DNA from: an uncultured Muribaculaceae bacterium
Lineage (GTDB): Bacteria > Bacteroidota > Bacteroidia > Bacteroidales > Muribaculaceae
Assembly: GCA_910586895.1 (NCBI GenBank)
Contig: CAJUIW010000008.1
Location: 1 to 64,000 of the forward strand
DNA length: 64,000 bases
Direction of reading: 5' to 3'
Below are positions 24,920 to 33,787 of the stretch, piece after piece. The notes beneath the pieces are model-generated. The model was not told where the DNA came from. It searched no databases and worked only from the letters and a program-made list of their open reading frames with translations. The position numbers and the translations under genes are program-made. The stretch's first letter is position 1. Each line of letters begins with the position of its first letter.

Positions 24920-25942
24920 ATGCCGAATAAAGTGGAATTACCATCAAAGAACAATATAGGTCTGCTGCGCTATATACTGGCATCAGGAGTCATAGCAGGG
25001 CACTACTACGTGCTTTCAGGCAGGGAGCTGAGTCCTCTGATTCAGCTCTCGGATTTAGTAGGCGGATTTTTCGCCATAAGCGGCTTTCTGATCTACAAGA
25101 GCTACAAAAGTCGCAATTCATTGGCTGCATACATATCTCACCGTGCCCGGAGGATACTGCCGCAGTACATGTTTGTTGTCATAATAAGCGCTCTGCTTCT
25201 TGCCTGCTTCTCTTCGCTTGCACCGGCGGAGTACTTCACCTCAACGGGATTCTATAAATACCTCGGAGCCAACCTGACGTTTCTCAATTTCCTGCATCCT
25301 ACGCTTCCAGGTGTATTCACAGACAATCCTATAACGGCTGTCAACGGCTCGCTATGGACCATGAAAGTTGAGTGGCTGCTCTACCTGTCGATGCCTGCAG
25401 CGGTATGGCTGACCGACCGTTACCGCAACAGACGGTTCACAATACTTGCCGCCGTGTATGCCAGCGCCATTTTTTACCGGCTTACCATGGAGTACATATA
25501 CAGCCGCACAGGCAATGAAATCTACCGTATACTTGCACGCCAGGTGTTCTATCAGATGGCCTATTTCTACAGCGGAGCGGCCATATACATAGCATATGAC
25601 CGCTTCTGCCGCCACAAATGGAGCATCACCTCTGTGGCTGTGATTCTATATGTATTGTCAATATTCAACTATCCCATGCAGCTTATATGCCGTCCGGCGG
25701 CTCTGGCTGTAATCCTTATCACCGCCGGCACTACCGGCAGATGGGGAGCATGGACAGGACGCAACGACAATATATCGTATGACATGTATCTGATGCACTT
25801 TCCGGTGATACAGGTGGCAGTGCAGCTCGGATGGAGCGAAAGCCTCGGATTCATGACCACCCTGGCACTGACTGCAGCCATTACCGTAGCCCTGTCCTGC
25901 ATATCATGGTTCGGGATAGGGAAACCGGTGCTCAGTCGATGA
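24920..25942 (+). CDS. acyltransferase family 3 (OafA-like) membrane protein
   Basis: A 340-residue integral membrane protein with about ten helices. The N-terminal LLRYILASGVIAGHYYVLSG carries the conserved His, and FFAISGFLIYKSYKSR follows, both typical of acyltransferases that O-acylate surface glycans, peptidoglycan or exopolysaccharide. Substrate unknown. The last 11 bases overlap the end of the convergent PorZ-like gene. Confidence 0.87.
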   Translation: MPNKVELPSKNNIGLLRYILASGVIAGHYYVLSGRELSPLIQLSDLVGGFFAISGFLIYKSYKSRNSLAAYISHRARRILPQYMFVVIISALLLACFSSLAPAEYFTSTGFYKYLGANLTFLNFLHPTLPGVFTDNPITAVNGSLWTMKVEWLLYLSMPAAVWLTDRYRNRRFTILAAVYASAIFYRLTMEYIYSRTGNEIYRILARQVFYQMAYFYSGAAIYIAYDRFCRHKWSITSVAVILYVLSIFNYPMQLICRPAALAVILITAGTTGRWGAWTGRNDNISYDMYLMHFPVIQVAVQLGWSESLGFMTTLALTAAITVALSCISWFGIGKPVLSR

Positions 25943-28364
25943 CCATCACCTTTGCCACGGCACCAGAGCCTGTACCGGAGGCATTCTGCGATGCAAATAT
26001 ATAATATACACCTGTGGGCACACGACGTCCGCCGAAGTTGCATCCGTCCCATATGAACATACCCCCTTCGGAGCGTCCCTGAGCCACTACATTGCCTTTC
26101 GAGTCGGCTATCTTGACAAGCGAGTTATCCATCAGCCCTTTCACATATATCTGTCCCGTGTATTCAGGACGTACGGGGTTAGGATAAGCATATATATCGG
26201 AATAGTCATCGGCAGGAGCTGTGGCATCGGAACCGTAGACGTACATTCCTGAAGCTGTACCTACGTAAACATCCGTGCTGAAAGGATTGGCGTAGACAGA
26301 AAACACGTTGTCGGAGGGGAGTATGGAATTGGTGCTGTTGAAATTCCTGAGCACTTCATTACCGGCAGCGTTGACTAGATAGAGTCCGGCATTCTTCGTG
26401 GCTATCCACTTGCGGTTGGCACGGTCTACGGATATACCCTGGATGGCATCGGAGCCCAGCAGATAGTCAGCATTGTTCGTACCGTCGTTTCGTGGCACCT
26501 TGAGATGCGTCACAGTCATATTGCTGTCCGTAGCCTTGTCAGGGCGTGTGAGCGACAGCACACCCTGCTCTGTGCCTAACCATACATGGCCGTTCATATC
26601 CTCGACAACGCATGTGGCATACTGGGGTGAGATCTGCTTACCATCCTGGTCGGTAAAAGTAGTCCACACACGGTAGGTGTCATCGTTGAGATTGTCGTAG
26701 GTACCTTTTGTATCTATGGCAAGCAGTGCGTGTTCACGCATGTGGTCAACTATGAATATCATATTCGACCGGCGGCATTCGAGCATCACCACATCATGTC
26801 CGTTGCTATAGCCGGGAATATCTATCACTTTCCAGTCCGACGGTTTCAGCTTGGAGGGGTCAGTGCGGCGTTTGGATGCAGGAAGAACCATTATGGTACC
26901 TTCGCCAAACACCCACATATTGCCCGCACGGTCAACATTGACGCCGTAGGTCATAGGCCCCCATACATTGGGGATAGGCGAATTGGTATGGTCAATACGC
27001 CCTGCGAAGGTGCGCCCCTTCACCTTGTAGATACCATCGCGCGAGGTGCTGATGAAGTATGTGTCAGGATCGTCAGGATCCTCGGCAAGCGAGTGTGTTC
27101 CCTGTGCATAGGGTCCATTCTTCATGCTGTACTCCACAAGGTCGGCATTGCCTACCTCCACCGGATAGACTTCCCTTTTTTCAAAGCGGTCCATACCGTC
27201 AAGTTCAAGCATCGACGTCTGCTGCGGCTGATACATATAATCGGATCCACCGCCGTCATAAAGCGAGCTCGAGTTGGCATTGGTGGTTATATACAGACGG
27301 TTGCCATCGGTCGAGGGAATGAACAGACACACACGCCTTACGCTAAGAGCATCGGGAAGCATACGCTCGGAGTAGACAGTTGTACGGCCGTCGGATGAGA
27401 ATCCTACATGAGCCACACCTTCAAGACTCATGGCCCATACGGATCCGAGTCCTTCAGGAGCGGCAAAACGATTGTACATATACTCCTGCGGAAGCTTGAG
27501 CACCTCTGTCACTGCAAGTGTGCTGTGGTCAACACGGCATAATACGTCGCCATTCTGATAATAGAAACATCCTGCGGAGGGTATTATGCAGTCTATCACA
27601 TTTTCCTGCGGATTGAGGCTTTCAAGCAGCGTAACCCTGTTTTCGGCAAAGTCAGCCCTTACAGCCACCAAAGCTGAAAAGCCGGGCCAACTGCCGCGCG
27701 ACACTACCGTACCGTCCGGAAGTGTGTAGAGCTGTACAGGGAGAGTGGCGTAGACGAGCTGACTGAAGGAATCGAACGAGCGGATTGACTTGCTCTTCTC
27801 CAGCGTCCACAGATAGCTGTCATAGGCTATGACCAGATAGTCGCCCGATATGGTTATGGCTGGAATATTCTTATTGTATATACCTGACTCCACCACCTCG
27901 CGCTTGCGCTCGTCAAACTTGACTATACCGAATGGGGTGGCGGCATAGATATAGTAGCCGTCAAATGCCACCTGATTTATATCATGCGACTCCATACCCT
28001 GGGCATCGGCGATATCGGGAAGCGACACTACCTCGCCTGAGTCATAGAGCAGGTCAATGCTTCCGGAGCTGTAGGCTATAAGCAGATATTTACGGTCATC
28101 ATTGTAGGTGATGGATGCTATATCTGCCTCGTTAAGCATATTGTCGACGGTATATGAATAGGTTTCCTGCGAATCCTTGTCGTAAGAGTACAGGAACCCG
28201 CCTGCAAGGTAGAACACCTTTGAGGATGTCTCTATTATATCCTGAATGGGATAGGTGTAGGATGGTACGGCTGTCCACTCGCCCGGAAGTGCCAGTGCAG
28301 CCTGCGCACCGGCTCCACGGCACAGCAGCAGGAGGGCTATAAGTAATCGGAGAGTAAGTTTCAT
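25932..28364 (-). CDS. PorZ-like beta-propeller protein with sorting-like C-terminus
   Basis: A 810-residue exported protein. A signal peptide (residues 1-21, ending GAGAQA) precedes two propeller regions with repeated short strand motifs such as SSKVFYLAGGFLYSYDKDS and KYLLIAYSSGSIDLLYD, the pattern of PorZ and of sensor-type propellers. The C-terminal 85 residues (YAYPNPVRPEYTGQIYVKGL to VPTGVYYIFASQ) form the gliding/type IX sorting-like domain. PorZ is part of the type IX secretion attachment complex and handles anionic LPS in Porphyromonas; here the role is inferred from similarity. It overlaps rdgB by four bases and is likely cotranscribed with it. Confidence 0.8.
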   Translation of the reverse strand: MKLTLRLLIALLLLCRGAGAQAALALPGEWTAVPSYTYPIQDIIETSSKVFYLAGGFLYSYDKDSQETYSYTVDNMLNEADIASITYNDDRKYLLIAYSSGSIDLLYDSGEVVSLPDIADAQGMESHDINQVAFDGYYIYAATPFGIVKFDERKREVVESGIYNKNIPAITISGDYLVIAYDSYLWTLEKSKSIRSFDSFSQLVYATLPVQLYTLPDGTVVSRGSWPGFSALVAVRADFAENRVTLLESLNPQENVIDCIIPSAGCFYYQNGDVLCRVDHSTLAVTEVLKLPQEYMYNRFAAPEGLGSVWAMSLEGVAHVGFSSDGRTTVYSERMLPDALSVRRVCLFIPSTDGNRLYITTNANSSSLYDGGGSDYMYQPQQTSMLELDGMDRFEKREVYPVEVGNADLVEYSMKNGPYAQGTHSLAEDPDDPDTYFISTSRDGIYKVKGRTFAGRIDHTNSPIPNVWGPMTYGVNVDRAGNMWVFGEGTIMVLPASKRRTDPSKLKPSDWKVIDIPGYSNGHDVVMLECRRSNMIFIVDHMREHALLAIDTKGTYDNLNDDTYRVWTTFTDQDGKQISPQYATCVVEDMNGHVWLGTEQGVLSLTRPDKATDSNMTVTHLKVPRNDGTNNADYLLGSDAIQGISVDRANRKWIATKNAGLYLVNAAGNEVLRNFNSTNSILPSDNVFSVYANPFSTDVYVGTASGMYVYGSDATAPADDYSDIYAYPNPVRPEYTGQIYVKGLMDNSLVKIADSKGNVVAQGRSEGGMFIWDGCNFGGRRVPTGVYYIFASQNASGTGSGAVAKVMVID

Positions 28365-28942
28365 GACAGCAGATAATCCATTAGTTTCTTTACGGCACGT
28401 CCGCGATGGCTCACGGCGTTCTTGGCATCGCTGTCCATCTGTGCGAATGTAAGTGCACTGCCTTCGGGGGTGAACACCGGATCATAGCCGAATCCTTCCT
28501 CTCCGCGTGGTGTCTGTTCAATATGGCCGTCAACCCTTCCTTCGAAGAAATGTATGTCGCTGCCAAGGCAGAGCGCTATTACCGTGCTGAAATGGGCTGA
28601 GCGGTCAGCTACTCCCACCATATTGCGCAGCAGGAGCTTCATATTTGCTTCAGAGTCATGTGCCGGACCGGCGTAGCGTGCCGAATATACCCCCGGCTCA
28701 CCGTTGAGGGCATCGACAAGCAGTCCTGTGTCATCGGCAAAGCAGTCATATCCGTAATGCTCCTTCACATATCGGGCCTTGATCTCTGCATTGCCCTGAA
28801 GGGTCGAGGCTGTTTCGGGGATATCTTCATGACAGCCTATGTCGGCAAGCGACAGTATCTCCCATCTGTCTCCGGCTATCTGGCGGAGTTCACGCAGCTT
28901 GTGCTGATTATTTGTAGCAAAAACAAGTTTTTTTCGTTCCAT
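28361..28942 (-). CDS. rdgB: XTP/dITP diphosphatase (RdgB/HAM1)
   Basis: A 193-residue house-cleaning enzyme that removes non-canonical purine nucleotides such as dITP and XTP. Motifs: LVFATNNQHKLRELRQI at the N-terminus, the acidic site YDCFADDTGLLVDALNGEPG, and GFGYDPVFTP then SHRGRAVKKL near the end. It overlaps the PorZ-like gene by ATGA, so the two are coupled. A leuS terminator lies upstream. Confidence 0.95.
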   Translation of the reverse strand: MERKKLVFATNNQHKLRELRQIAGDRWEILSLADIGCHEDIPETASTLQGNAEIKARYVKEHYGYDCFADDTGLLVDALNGEPGVYSARYAGPAHDSEANMKLLLRNMVGVADRSAHFSTVIALCLGSDIHFFEGRVDGHIEQTPRGEEGFGYDPVFTPEGSALTFAQMDSDAKNAVSHRGRAVKKLMDYLLS

Positions 28943-28945
28943 AGC

Positions 28946-28990
28946 AAAAAATAAATATGCGGACGCCGCCTTACAGCTACGTCCGCATAT
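28946..28990 (-). terminator. leuS terminator
   Basis: An 11-base stem (28955-28965 with 28980-28990, ATATGCGGACG) with a 14-base loop. Read on the minus strand it is followed by six T, the normal form after leuS. Confidence 0.85.
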
Positions 28991-29028
28991 ATAACGTGAA
29001 ATATGGTGCTGTTAGTATCGACCAGCTC

Positions 29029-31797
29029 TTATACCACAATATTTACAATCTTACGGGGCACTACGATGACTTTGCGTATCGTCTTGCCGTCAATCCACTT
29101 GGCGGCTCCTTCGTGGCTGAGGGCCACTTTCTCCACCTCTTCACGCGGAAGCTCGGCGCTCACTTCAATGTTGTAGCGCACCTTTCCGTTGAACTGCACG
29201 GCGTAAGTGACGGTGTCCTCCTTGAGATATTTCTCATCATGCACGGGCCATGCGGCATTGAATATTGTTTCCGTGTTTCCCATGTCGTGCCAGAGCTGCT
29301 CGGTAACATGCGGAGCAAAGGGTGCCAGCACCGTCAGAAGCTGCGACAGCACCTGGGCGTTGTGGCATTTCTGCTGTGTCAGCTCGTTGACGCATATCAT
29401 GAAGGCGCTTATCGAGGTATTGTAGGAGAAAGCCTCGATATCGGAGGTCACCTTCTTTATAAGCTTGTGGATTGACTTTAGCGACTCGGCTGTAGGCTCA
29501 CCCTGCTCCACGAGCCACTGGTCGCCTTTATAGAAGAGTCCCCACAGACGCTTGATGAAGCGGTTTACACCATCAATACCGTTGGTGTCCCACGGCTTGC
29601 TCTGCTCGAGCGGACCGAGGAACATCTCGTAGAGGCGGAGTGTGTCGGCACCGTAGCGCTCCACAATGTCATCGGGATTGACTACGTTGAACATCGATTT
29701 TGACATCTTCTCCACAGCGTAGCCGCACACATACTTGCCATCCTCGAGGATGAACTCGGCTGTGGCGAATTCAGGGCGCCATGCACGGAACGCATCAAGA
29801 TCGAGTATGTCATTGCTCACGATGTTGACATCAACATGTATCGGTGTCACGTCATACTCCTTGCGCAGGTTGGCGCTTACGAAGGTGTTGGTGTCCTTTA
29901 TACGGTAAACGAAGTTGCTTCGTCCCTGAATCATGCCCTGGTTGATAAGCTTGCGGAAGGGCTCATCCTCGCACACCACACCGAGGTCATAGAGGAACTT
30001 GTTCCAGAAGCGGCTGTATATAAGGTGGCCAGTGGCATGCTCCGTGCCTCCGATGTAGAGGTCAACGTTGCGCCAGTAGGAGTTGGCTTCCTTCGATACG
30101 AGGGCGTCATTGTTGCGGGGATCCATGTAGCGCAGATAGTAGGCCGACGAGCCTGCGAATCCGGGCATGGTGTTGAGCTCTATCTGATATCCCTCGGCGG
30201 TGGTCCAGTCCTTGGCGCGTCCCAGCGGGGGCTCGCCTGACTCCGTAGGCAGATACTTGTCCACCTCCGGAAGCTGCAGAGGCAGCTTGTCGAGGTCCAT
30301 CACGTGGGGTATGCCATCCTTATAATATACAGGGAACGGCTCGCCCCAGTAGCGCTGACGTGAGAATATGGCGTCGCGCAGGCGGTAGTTGACCTTCACG
30401 CGGCCAATACCCTTCTGCTCTATGAAGCGTTTTGTAGCAGCTATGGCGTCCTTTACTTCCATACCGTTGAGGTCAAGCTCCGGACCGCATGAATTGATCA
30501 TCTTGCCCGATTTGGCATCGAAGCTCTGCTCGCTTACGTCGGCACCCTCGATAAGCGGTATGATAGGGAGGTCAAAGTGGCGGGCGAAGGCGTAGTCGCG
30601 GCTGTCATGCGCGGGCACAGCCATGATGGCACCTGTACCATAGCCGGCAAGCACATAATCGCTCACCCACACTGGAATCTTTTTACCTGACAGGGGATTG
30701 ATGGCATAGGCGCCGGTAAACACGCCGCTCACACGCTTGTCTATCATGCGCTCGCGCTCTGTCTTATGACGTGTGGCATCAAGGTAGGCATCTACCTCGG
30801 CCTTGCGGTCAGGGGTGGTGACCATCTGTACATACTCGCTTTCGGGGGCAAGCACCATGAAGGTCACGCCAAACACTGTGTCGGCACGTGTGGTGAATAT
30901 TTCGAGTTGAACATCGGAGCCGTCAATATCGAACTTCATTTCGGCACCTTCGGAGCGGCCTATCCAGTTGCGCTGTGTCTCTTTAAGCGATTCGGTCCAG
31001 TCAATTGTATCGAGTCCGCTGAGCAGACGCGGTGCATAGGCCGACACACGCAGACACCACTGATACATCAGCTTCTGCTCCACGGGGTAGCCTCCGCGCA
31101 CTGACACACCCTCGCTCACCTCGTCGTTGGCAAGCACGGTGCCGAGCTTCGGACACCAGTTGACCATAGTGTTGCCAAGATAAGCGATGCGGTAGTTCAT
31201 CAGCACTTCGCTGCGCTGCTTCTCATCCATGGCCTTCCACTGCTCGGCGGTGAGCTCCATCTCCTGCGAGCATGCGGCGTGCAGTCCCTCGGTACCGCAG
31301 CTGTCAAGATGCTCTATCAGCTCGCTGACGGGGCGAGCCTTGTCGACAGAGGTGTCATACCATGAATTGAACATCTGGATGAATGCCCACTGGGTCCACT
31401 TGTAATACTCCGGATCGCAGGTCTTGATCTCGCGGTCCCAGTCGTAGCAGAAACCTATCTTGTCAAGCTGGCTGCGGTAGCGGGCTATGTTCTGACGTGT
31501 GGTCACCTCGGGATGCTGTCCCGTCTGTATGGCATACTGCTCGGCGGGGAGTCCGTAGGCATCGTAGCCCATGGGGTGAAGCACGTTGAATCCCTGCAGG
31601 CGCTTGTAGCGCGAATAGATGTCGGAAGCTATGTAGCCAAGCGGGTGTCCCACATGAAGCCCGGCTCCCGAAGGGTAGGGAAACATGTCAAGCACGTAGA
31701 ACTTGGGACGCTTCTCATCTATCTCAGCTTTGTAAACGGCATTGTCCTTCCAGAACTTCTGCCAACGCTGTTCAATATCTTTATGATTATATTCCAT
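29029..31797 (-). CDS. leuS: leucyl-tRNA synthetase
   Basis: A 922-residue class I aminoacyl-tRNA synthetase that charges tRNA-Leu. The HIGH-type motif HVGH is at residues 48-51. The CP1 editing domain includes the Thr-rich stretch EIFTTRADTVFGVTFMVLAP. The KMSKS signature (VEKMSKSMFNVVNPDDI) lies near residue 700, followed by the anticodon-binding helices and the C-terminal domain. Length and domain order are those of a normal bacterial LeuRS. It begins 14 bases after nadA and is probably cotranscribed. Confidence 0.98.
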   Translation of the reverse strand: MEYNHKDIEQRWQKFWKDNAVYKAEIDEKRPKFYVLDMFPYPSGAGLHVGHPLGYIASDIYSRYKRLQGFNVLHPMGYDAYGLPAEQYAIQTGQHPEVTTRQNIARYRSQLDKIGFCYDWDREIKTCDPEYYKWTQWAFIQMFNSWYDTSVDKARPVSELIEHLDSCGTEGLHAACSQEMELTAEQWKAMDEKQRSEVLMNYRIAYLGNTMVNWCPKLGTVLANDEVSEGVSVRGGYPVEQKLMYQWCLRVSAYAPRLLSGLDTIDWTESLKETQRNWIGRSEGAEMKFDIDGSDVQLEIFTTRADTVFGVTFMVLAPESEYVQMVTTPDRKAEVDAYLDATRHKTERERMIDKRVSGVFTGAYAINPLSGKKIPVWVSDYVLAGYGTGAIMAVPAHDSRDYAFARHFDLPIIPLIEGADVSEQSFDAKSGKMINSCGPELDLNGMEVKDAIAATKRFIEQKGIGRVKVNYRLRDAIFSRQRYWGEPFPVYYKDGIPHVMDLDKLPLQLPEVDKYLPTESGEPPLGRAKDWTTAEGYQIELNTMPGFAGSSAYYLRYMDPRNNDALVSKEANSYWRNVDLYIGGTEHATGHLIYSRFWNKFLYDLGVVCEDEPFRKLINQGMIQGRSNFVYRIKDTNTFVSANLRKEYDVTPIHVDVNIVSNDILDLDAFRAWRPEFATAEFILEDGKYVCGYAVEKMSKSMFNVVNPDDIVERYGADTLRLYEMFLGPLEQSKPWDTNGIDGVNRFIKRLWGLFYKGDQWLVEQGEPTAESLKSIHKLIKKVTSDIEAFSYNTSISAFMICVNELTQQKCHNAQVLSQLLTVLAPFAPHVTEQLWHDMGNTETIFNAAWPVHDEKYLKEDTVTYAVQFNGKVRYNIEVSAELPREEVEKVALSHEGAAKWIDGKTIRKVIVVPRKIVNIVV

Positions 31798-31811
31798 TCT
31801 TTTGATTTGGT

Positions 31812-32780
31812 TTATTTACTCATTTCAAGCATTCGGTCGATAGGACGGCGGGCAGCTTCCATCAGCTCGGGAGCAACGGTCACTTCCGGAGCCTCGTGGA
31901 GCAGGCAGTTGTAGAGCTTCTCCATGGTGTTGAGCTTCATGTACGAGCAGTCGTTGCAGGCACAGGTGCTGTCATTGGGCGGAGCCGGTATGAAGAGCTT
32001 GTCGGGACAGCTGCGCTGCATCTCGAACAGAATACCGCTCTCGGTGGCCACGATAAACTCCTCGGCGCTGTCAGTGCGTGCAAAGTCGAGCAGCACGGCT
32101 GTGCTCCCCACCTTGTCGGCTATCATCTGCAGAGGTTTCTTGCACTCGGGGTGTACCAGTATCTTGGCCTGCGGATGCTGCTGCTTAAGCTCCATGATTT
32201 TCTCAAGTGAGAACTTCTCATGCACGTGGCATGCTCCGTCCCAGAGCACCATCGAGCGTCCGGTGACACCATTTATATAATTGCCCAGATTGCGGTCCGG
32301 ACCGAATATTATCTTTTCATCCTCGGGAAGCGCCTCCACTATCTTGCGTGCATTGCCTGAGGTGACCACGATGTCTGTAAGCGCCTTCACGGCGGCGGTA
32401 GTGTTGACATAGCTTATCACCGTGTGTCCGGGGTGCTCCTTGATAAACTGCTCCAGCTTGTCGGCCGGACAACTGTCGGCCAGCGAGCATCCGGCATTCA
32501 GGTCAGGAATGAGCACTTTCTTGCCAGGGCAGAGCACCTTGGCTGTCTCGCCCATGAAATGAACACCGCACATCACTATCACCGGAGCCTCGATCTTGGC
32601 GGCTATGCGGGCCAGAGCAAGCGAGTCGCCGATATAATCGGCTATCTCCTGAATCTCGCCACGCTGATAATAGTGGGCCATGATGACGGCACCCTTCTCC
32701 TTCTTCAGACGGAGAATCTCCTCTTTCAGATTCAGCGATGGATCCACCGGGGCGTCGACATATCCCTTTTCAACGTTCAT
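31812..32780 (-). CDS. nadA: quinolinate synthase
   Basis: A 322-residue 4Fe-4S enzyme condensing iminoaspartate with dihydroxyacetone phosphate in NAD synthesis. Likely cluster ligands are C98 (NAGCSLADSC), C213 (VHPECKKP) and C278 (CNDCSYMKLNTME); CGVHFMGETAK at about 71-81 is also conserved. nadB and nadC are not in the window. It lies directly left of the gene-free candidate origin region, with its promoter inside that region. Confidence 0.96.
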   Translation of the reverse strand: MNVEKGYVDAPVDPSLNLKEEILRLKKEKGAVIMAHYYQRGEIQEIADYIGDSLALARIAAKIEAPVIVMCGVHFMGETAKVLCPGKKVLIPDLNAGCSLADSCPADKLEQFIKEHPGHTVISYVNTTAAVKALTDIVVTSGNARKIVEALPEDEKIIFGPDRNLGNYINGVTGRSMVLWDGACHVHEKFSLEKIMELKQQHPQAKILVHPECKKPLQMIADKVGSTAVLLDFARTDSAEEFIVATESGILFEMQRSCPDKLFIPAPPNDSTCACNDCSYMKLNTMEKLYNCLLHEAPEVTVAPELMEAARRPIDRMLEMSK

Positions 32781-33200
32781 ATATATTATATTAGAATTTT
32801 AAAGTTTTAAAAATTTTAAATTGAAAGAAGAATAATAAGGGGTGTTGATAACAGCAATAACTTTCCGGCTCTAAATTTGCTTTATGAGTTATAAAACTGA
32901 GAAAATAAATAATCTTCACACTATCAACAGTTCTTTATGCTGATTCAATGATGATTAGCTACTTTATCAACAGCCTGTTTATAAAGTGCAAATTTAATAA
33001 CTTTCCCACACATTTGCATTAAATAACTCCACGAAATAGTGTTAGTAGCGCTTTAATAGCTTTATGTTATCTTTCTTGCACGGAGCGCATGCCGATGGGT
33101 ATATACAAAAATCCGTGGAAAGCAAATATAGTTATTGAAAGTTACGCCAAAAGTTTTATCAGGTTATTAACACTGTTATGAACATGCCTCTGCACCCTCT
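32781..33200. other. candidate chromosomal replication origin (AT-rich, DnaA-box-like sites)
   Basis: No gene is seen. The stretch is AT-rich and carries TTATCAACA-type 9-mers at 32843-32851 (reverse), 32964-32972 (forward), a one-base variant CTATCAACA at 32921-32929, TTATTAACA at 33164-33172 and TTTCCCACA at 33002-33010. These resemble the DnaA box TTATCCACA. In sampled lines the + strand is C-richer left of here and G-richer farther right, as expected at an origin. -7-like elements (TAAATTTG at 32872 on +, and at 32989-32996 on -) are also present, the latter a possible nadA promoter. Confidence 0.5.
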
Positions 33201-33262
33201 ATATCAAAGATACGGAAATATTCTGATATACAACGCTTTTACTCCTCAAAAGATGTAGCTTA

Positions 33263-33327
33263 TGTTACCCGTGTTACCGATGTTTCCCTGTTTCCCAAGG
33301 TGGTAACGCGGTAACATGGGAAACATC
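33263..33327. repeat. GTTACC/GTTTCCC short-unit repeat, copy 1
   Basis: A run of 8-10 base units (TGTTACCC, GTGTTACC, GATGTTTCCC, TGTTTCCC) followed by their complements, with GATGTTTCCC at 33279-33288 exactly inverted at 33318-33327. The 19 bases at 33309-33327 recur at 36569-36587 with one change. Confidence 0.75.
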
Positions 33328-33343
33328 CGTAGCGCATCTGTGG

Positions 33344-33361
33344 CGCACCTGTAAAGGTGCG
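33344..33361. repeat. small hairpin CGCACC-tgtaaa-GGTGCG
   Basis: A 6-base perfect stem with a 6-base loop; a damaged copy (CGCACC-tgtaaa-GGTTCG) is at 33659-33676. The two copies flank the large palindrome. Confidence 0.6.
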
Positions 33362-33401
33362 GTTTGTGATATAGCCGTACAATCATATATGGGCTATTGG
33401 A

Positions 33402-33595
33402 GTCCGGAACGGACGTTTTTTATGTAACCCGGTACAGAGCGTCAGCGGTGTGCGGGGAAGCAGACACCACCCGCCGTGTGAGTCCGTAGGACGGATTCTG
33501 TAATTCAGATGGAGTAAGCCGTCCTTGCGGACTCTGTCTATATCCCGCATCTATGCCCGGCACGCCGCTGACGCTCTGTACCGGGTTACATAAAA
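33402..33595. repeat. large nested palindromic element
   Basis: Outer arms 33417-33453 and 33560-33595 are inverted copies of about 36 bases with one mismatch (core GTAACCCGGTACAGAGCGTC). Inside, 33481-33494 and 33519-33534 form a second imperfect pair (AGTCCGTAGGACGG). A mini-hairpin GTCCG-gaa-CGGAC with T-run (33402-33421) abuts the left outer arm. No open reading frame of credible composition lies inside. It looks like a non-coding palindromic repeat or MITE-like element; whether copies exist elsewhere cannot be seen. Confidence 0.7.
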
Positions 33596-33681
33596 GTCGC
33601 CCTGAAGGGCTATGATAGATACTTCGGTGCGATTCATGATTTATCGAGTTTTATGTGTCGCACCTGTAAAGGTTCGCTAAA

Positions 33682-33720
33682 CATGGGTAACATCCGGTAA
33701 CATGGTAACGGGAAACATGG
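33682..33720. repeat. GTTACC/GTTTCCC short-unit repeat, copy 2
   Basis: ACATGGGTAACATCCGGTAA and the following GGTAAC/GGGAAAC units repeat the same short words as copy 1, in the opposite unit order. It lies between the palindrome and a terminator. Confidence 0.65.
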
Positions 33721-33727
33721 TGACAAT

Positions 33728-33766
33728 AAAAAGGATGCTTCTCTTCTTTTAGAGAAACATCCTTTT
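33728..33766 (-). terminator. terminator of the Bax-inhibitor-like gene
   Basis: A long stem, AAAGGATGcTTCTCT paired with AGAGAAaCATCCTTT with one internal mismatch, 20 bases beyond the stop of the minus-strand gene. Confidence 0.75.
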
Positions 33767-33787
33767 GTATGGGGTGAGATGACAGGA

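Noticed and set aside
26730..27398. 222-residue plus-strand frame inside the PorZ-like gene
   Set aside because: It is antisense to a well-supported coding sequence and has no domain pattern.
33263..33720. CRISPR-like array
   Set aside because: Units are 8-10 bases and inverted, with no regular spacers and no cas genes.
32781..33787. tRNA or other structured RNA gene in the gene-free kilobase
   Set aside because: No cloverleaf or T-loop sequence was found; only the palindrome and repeats are structured.
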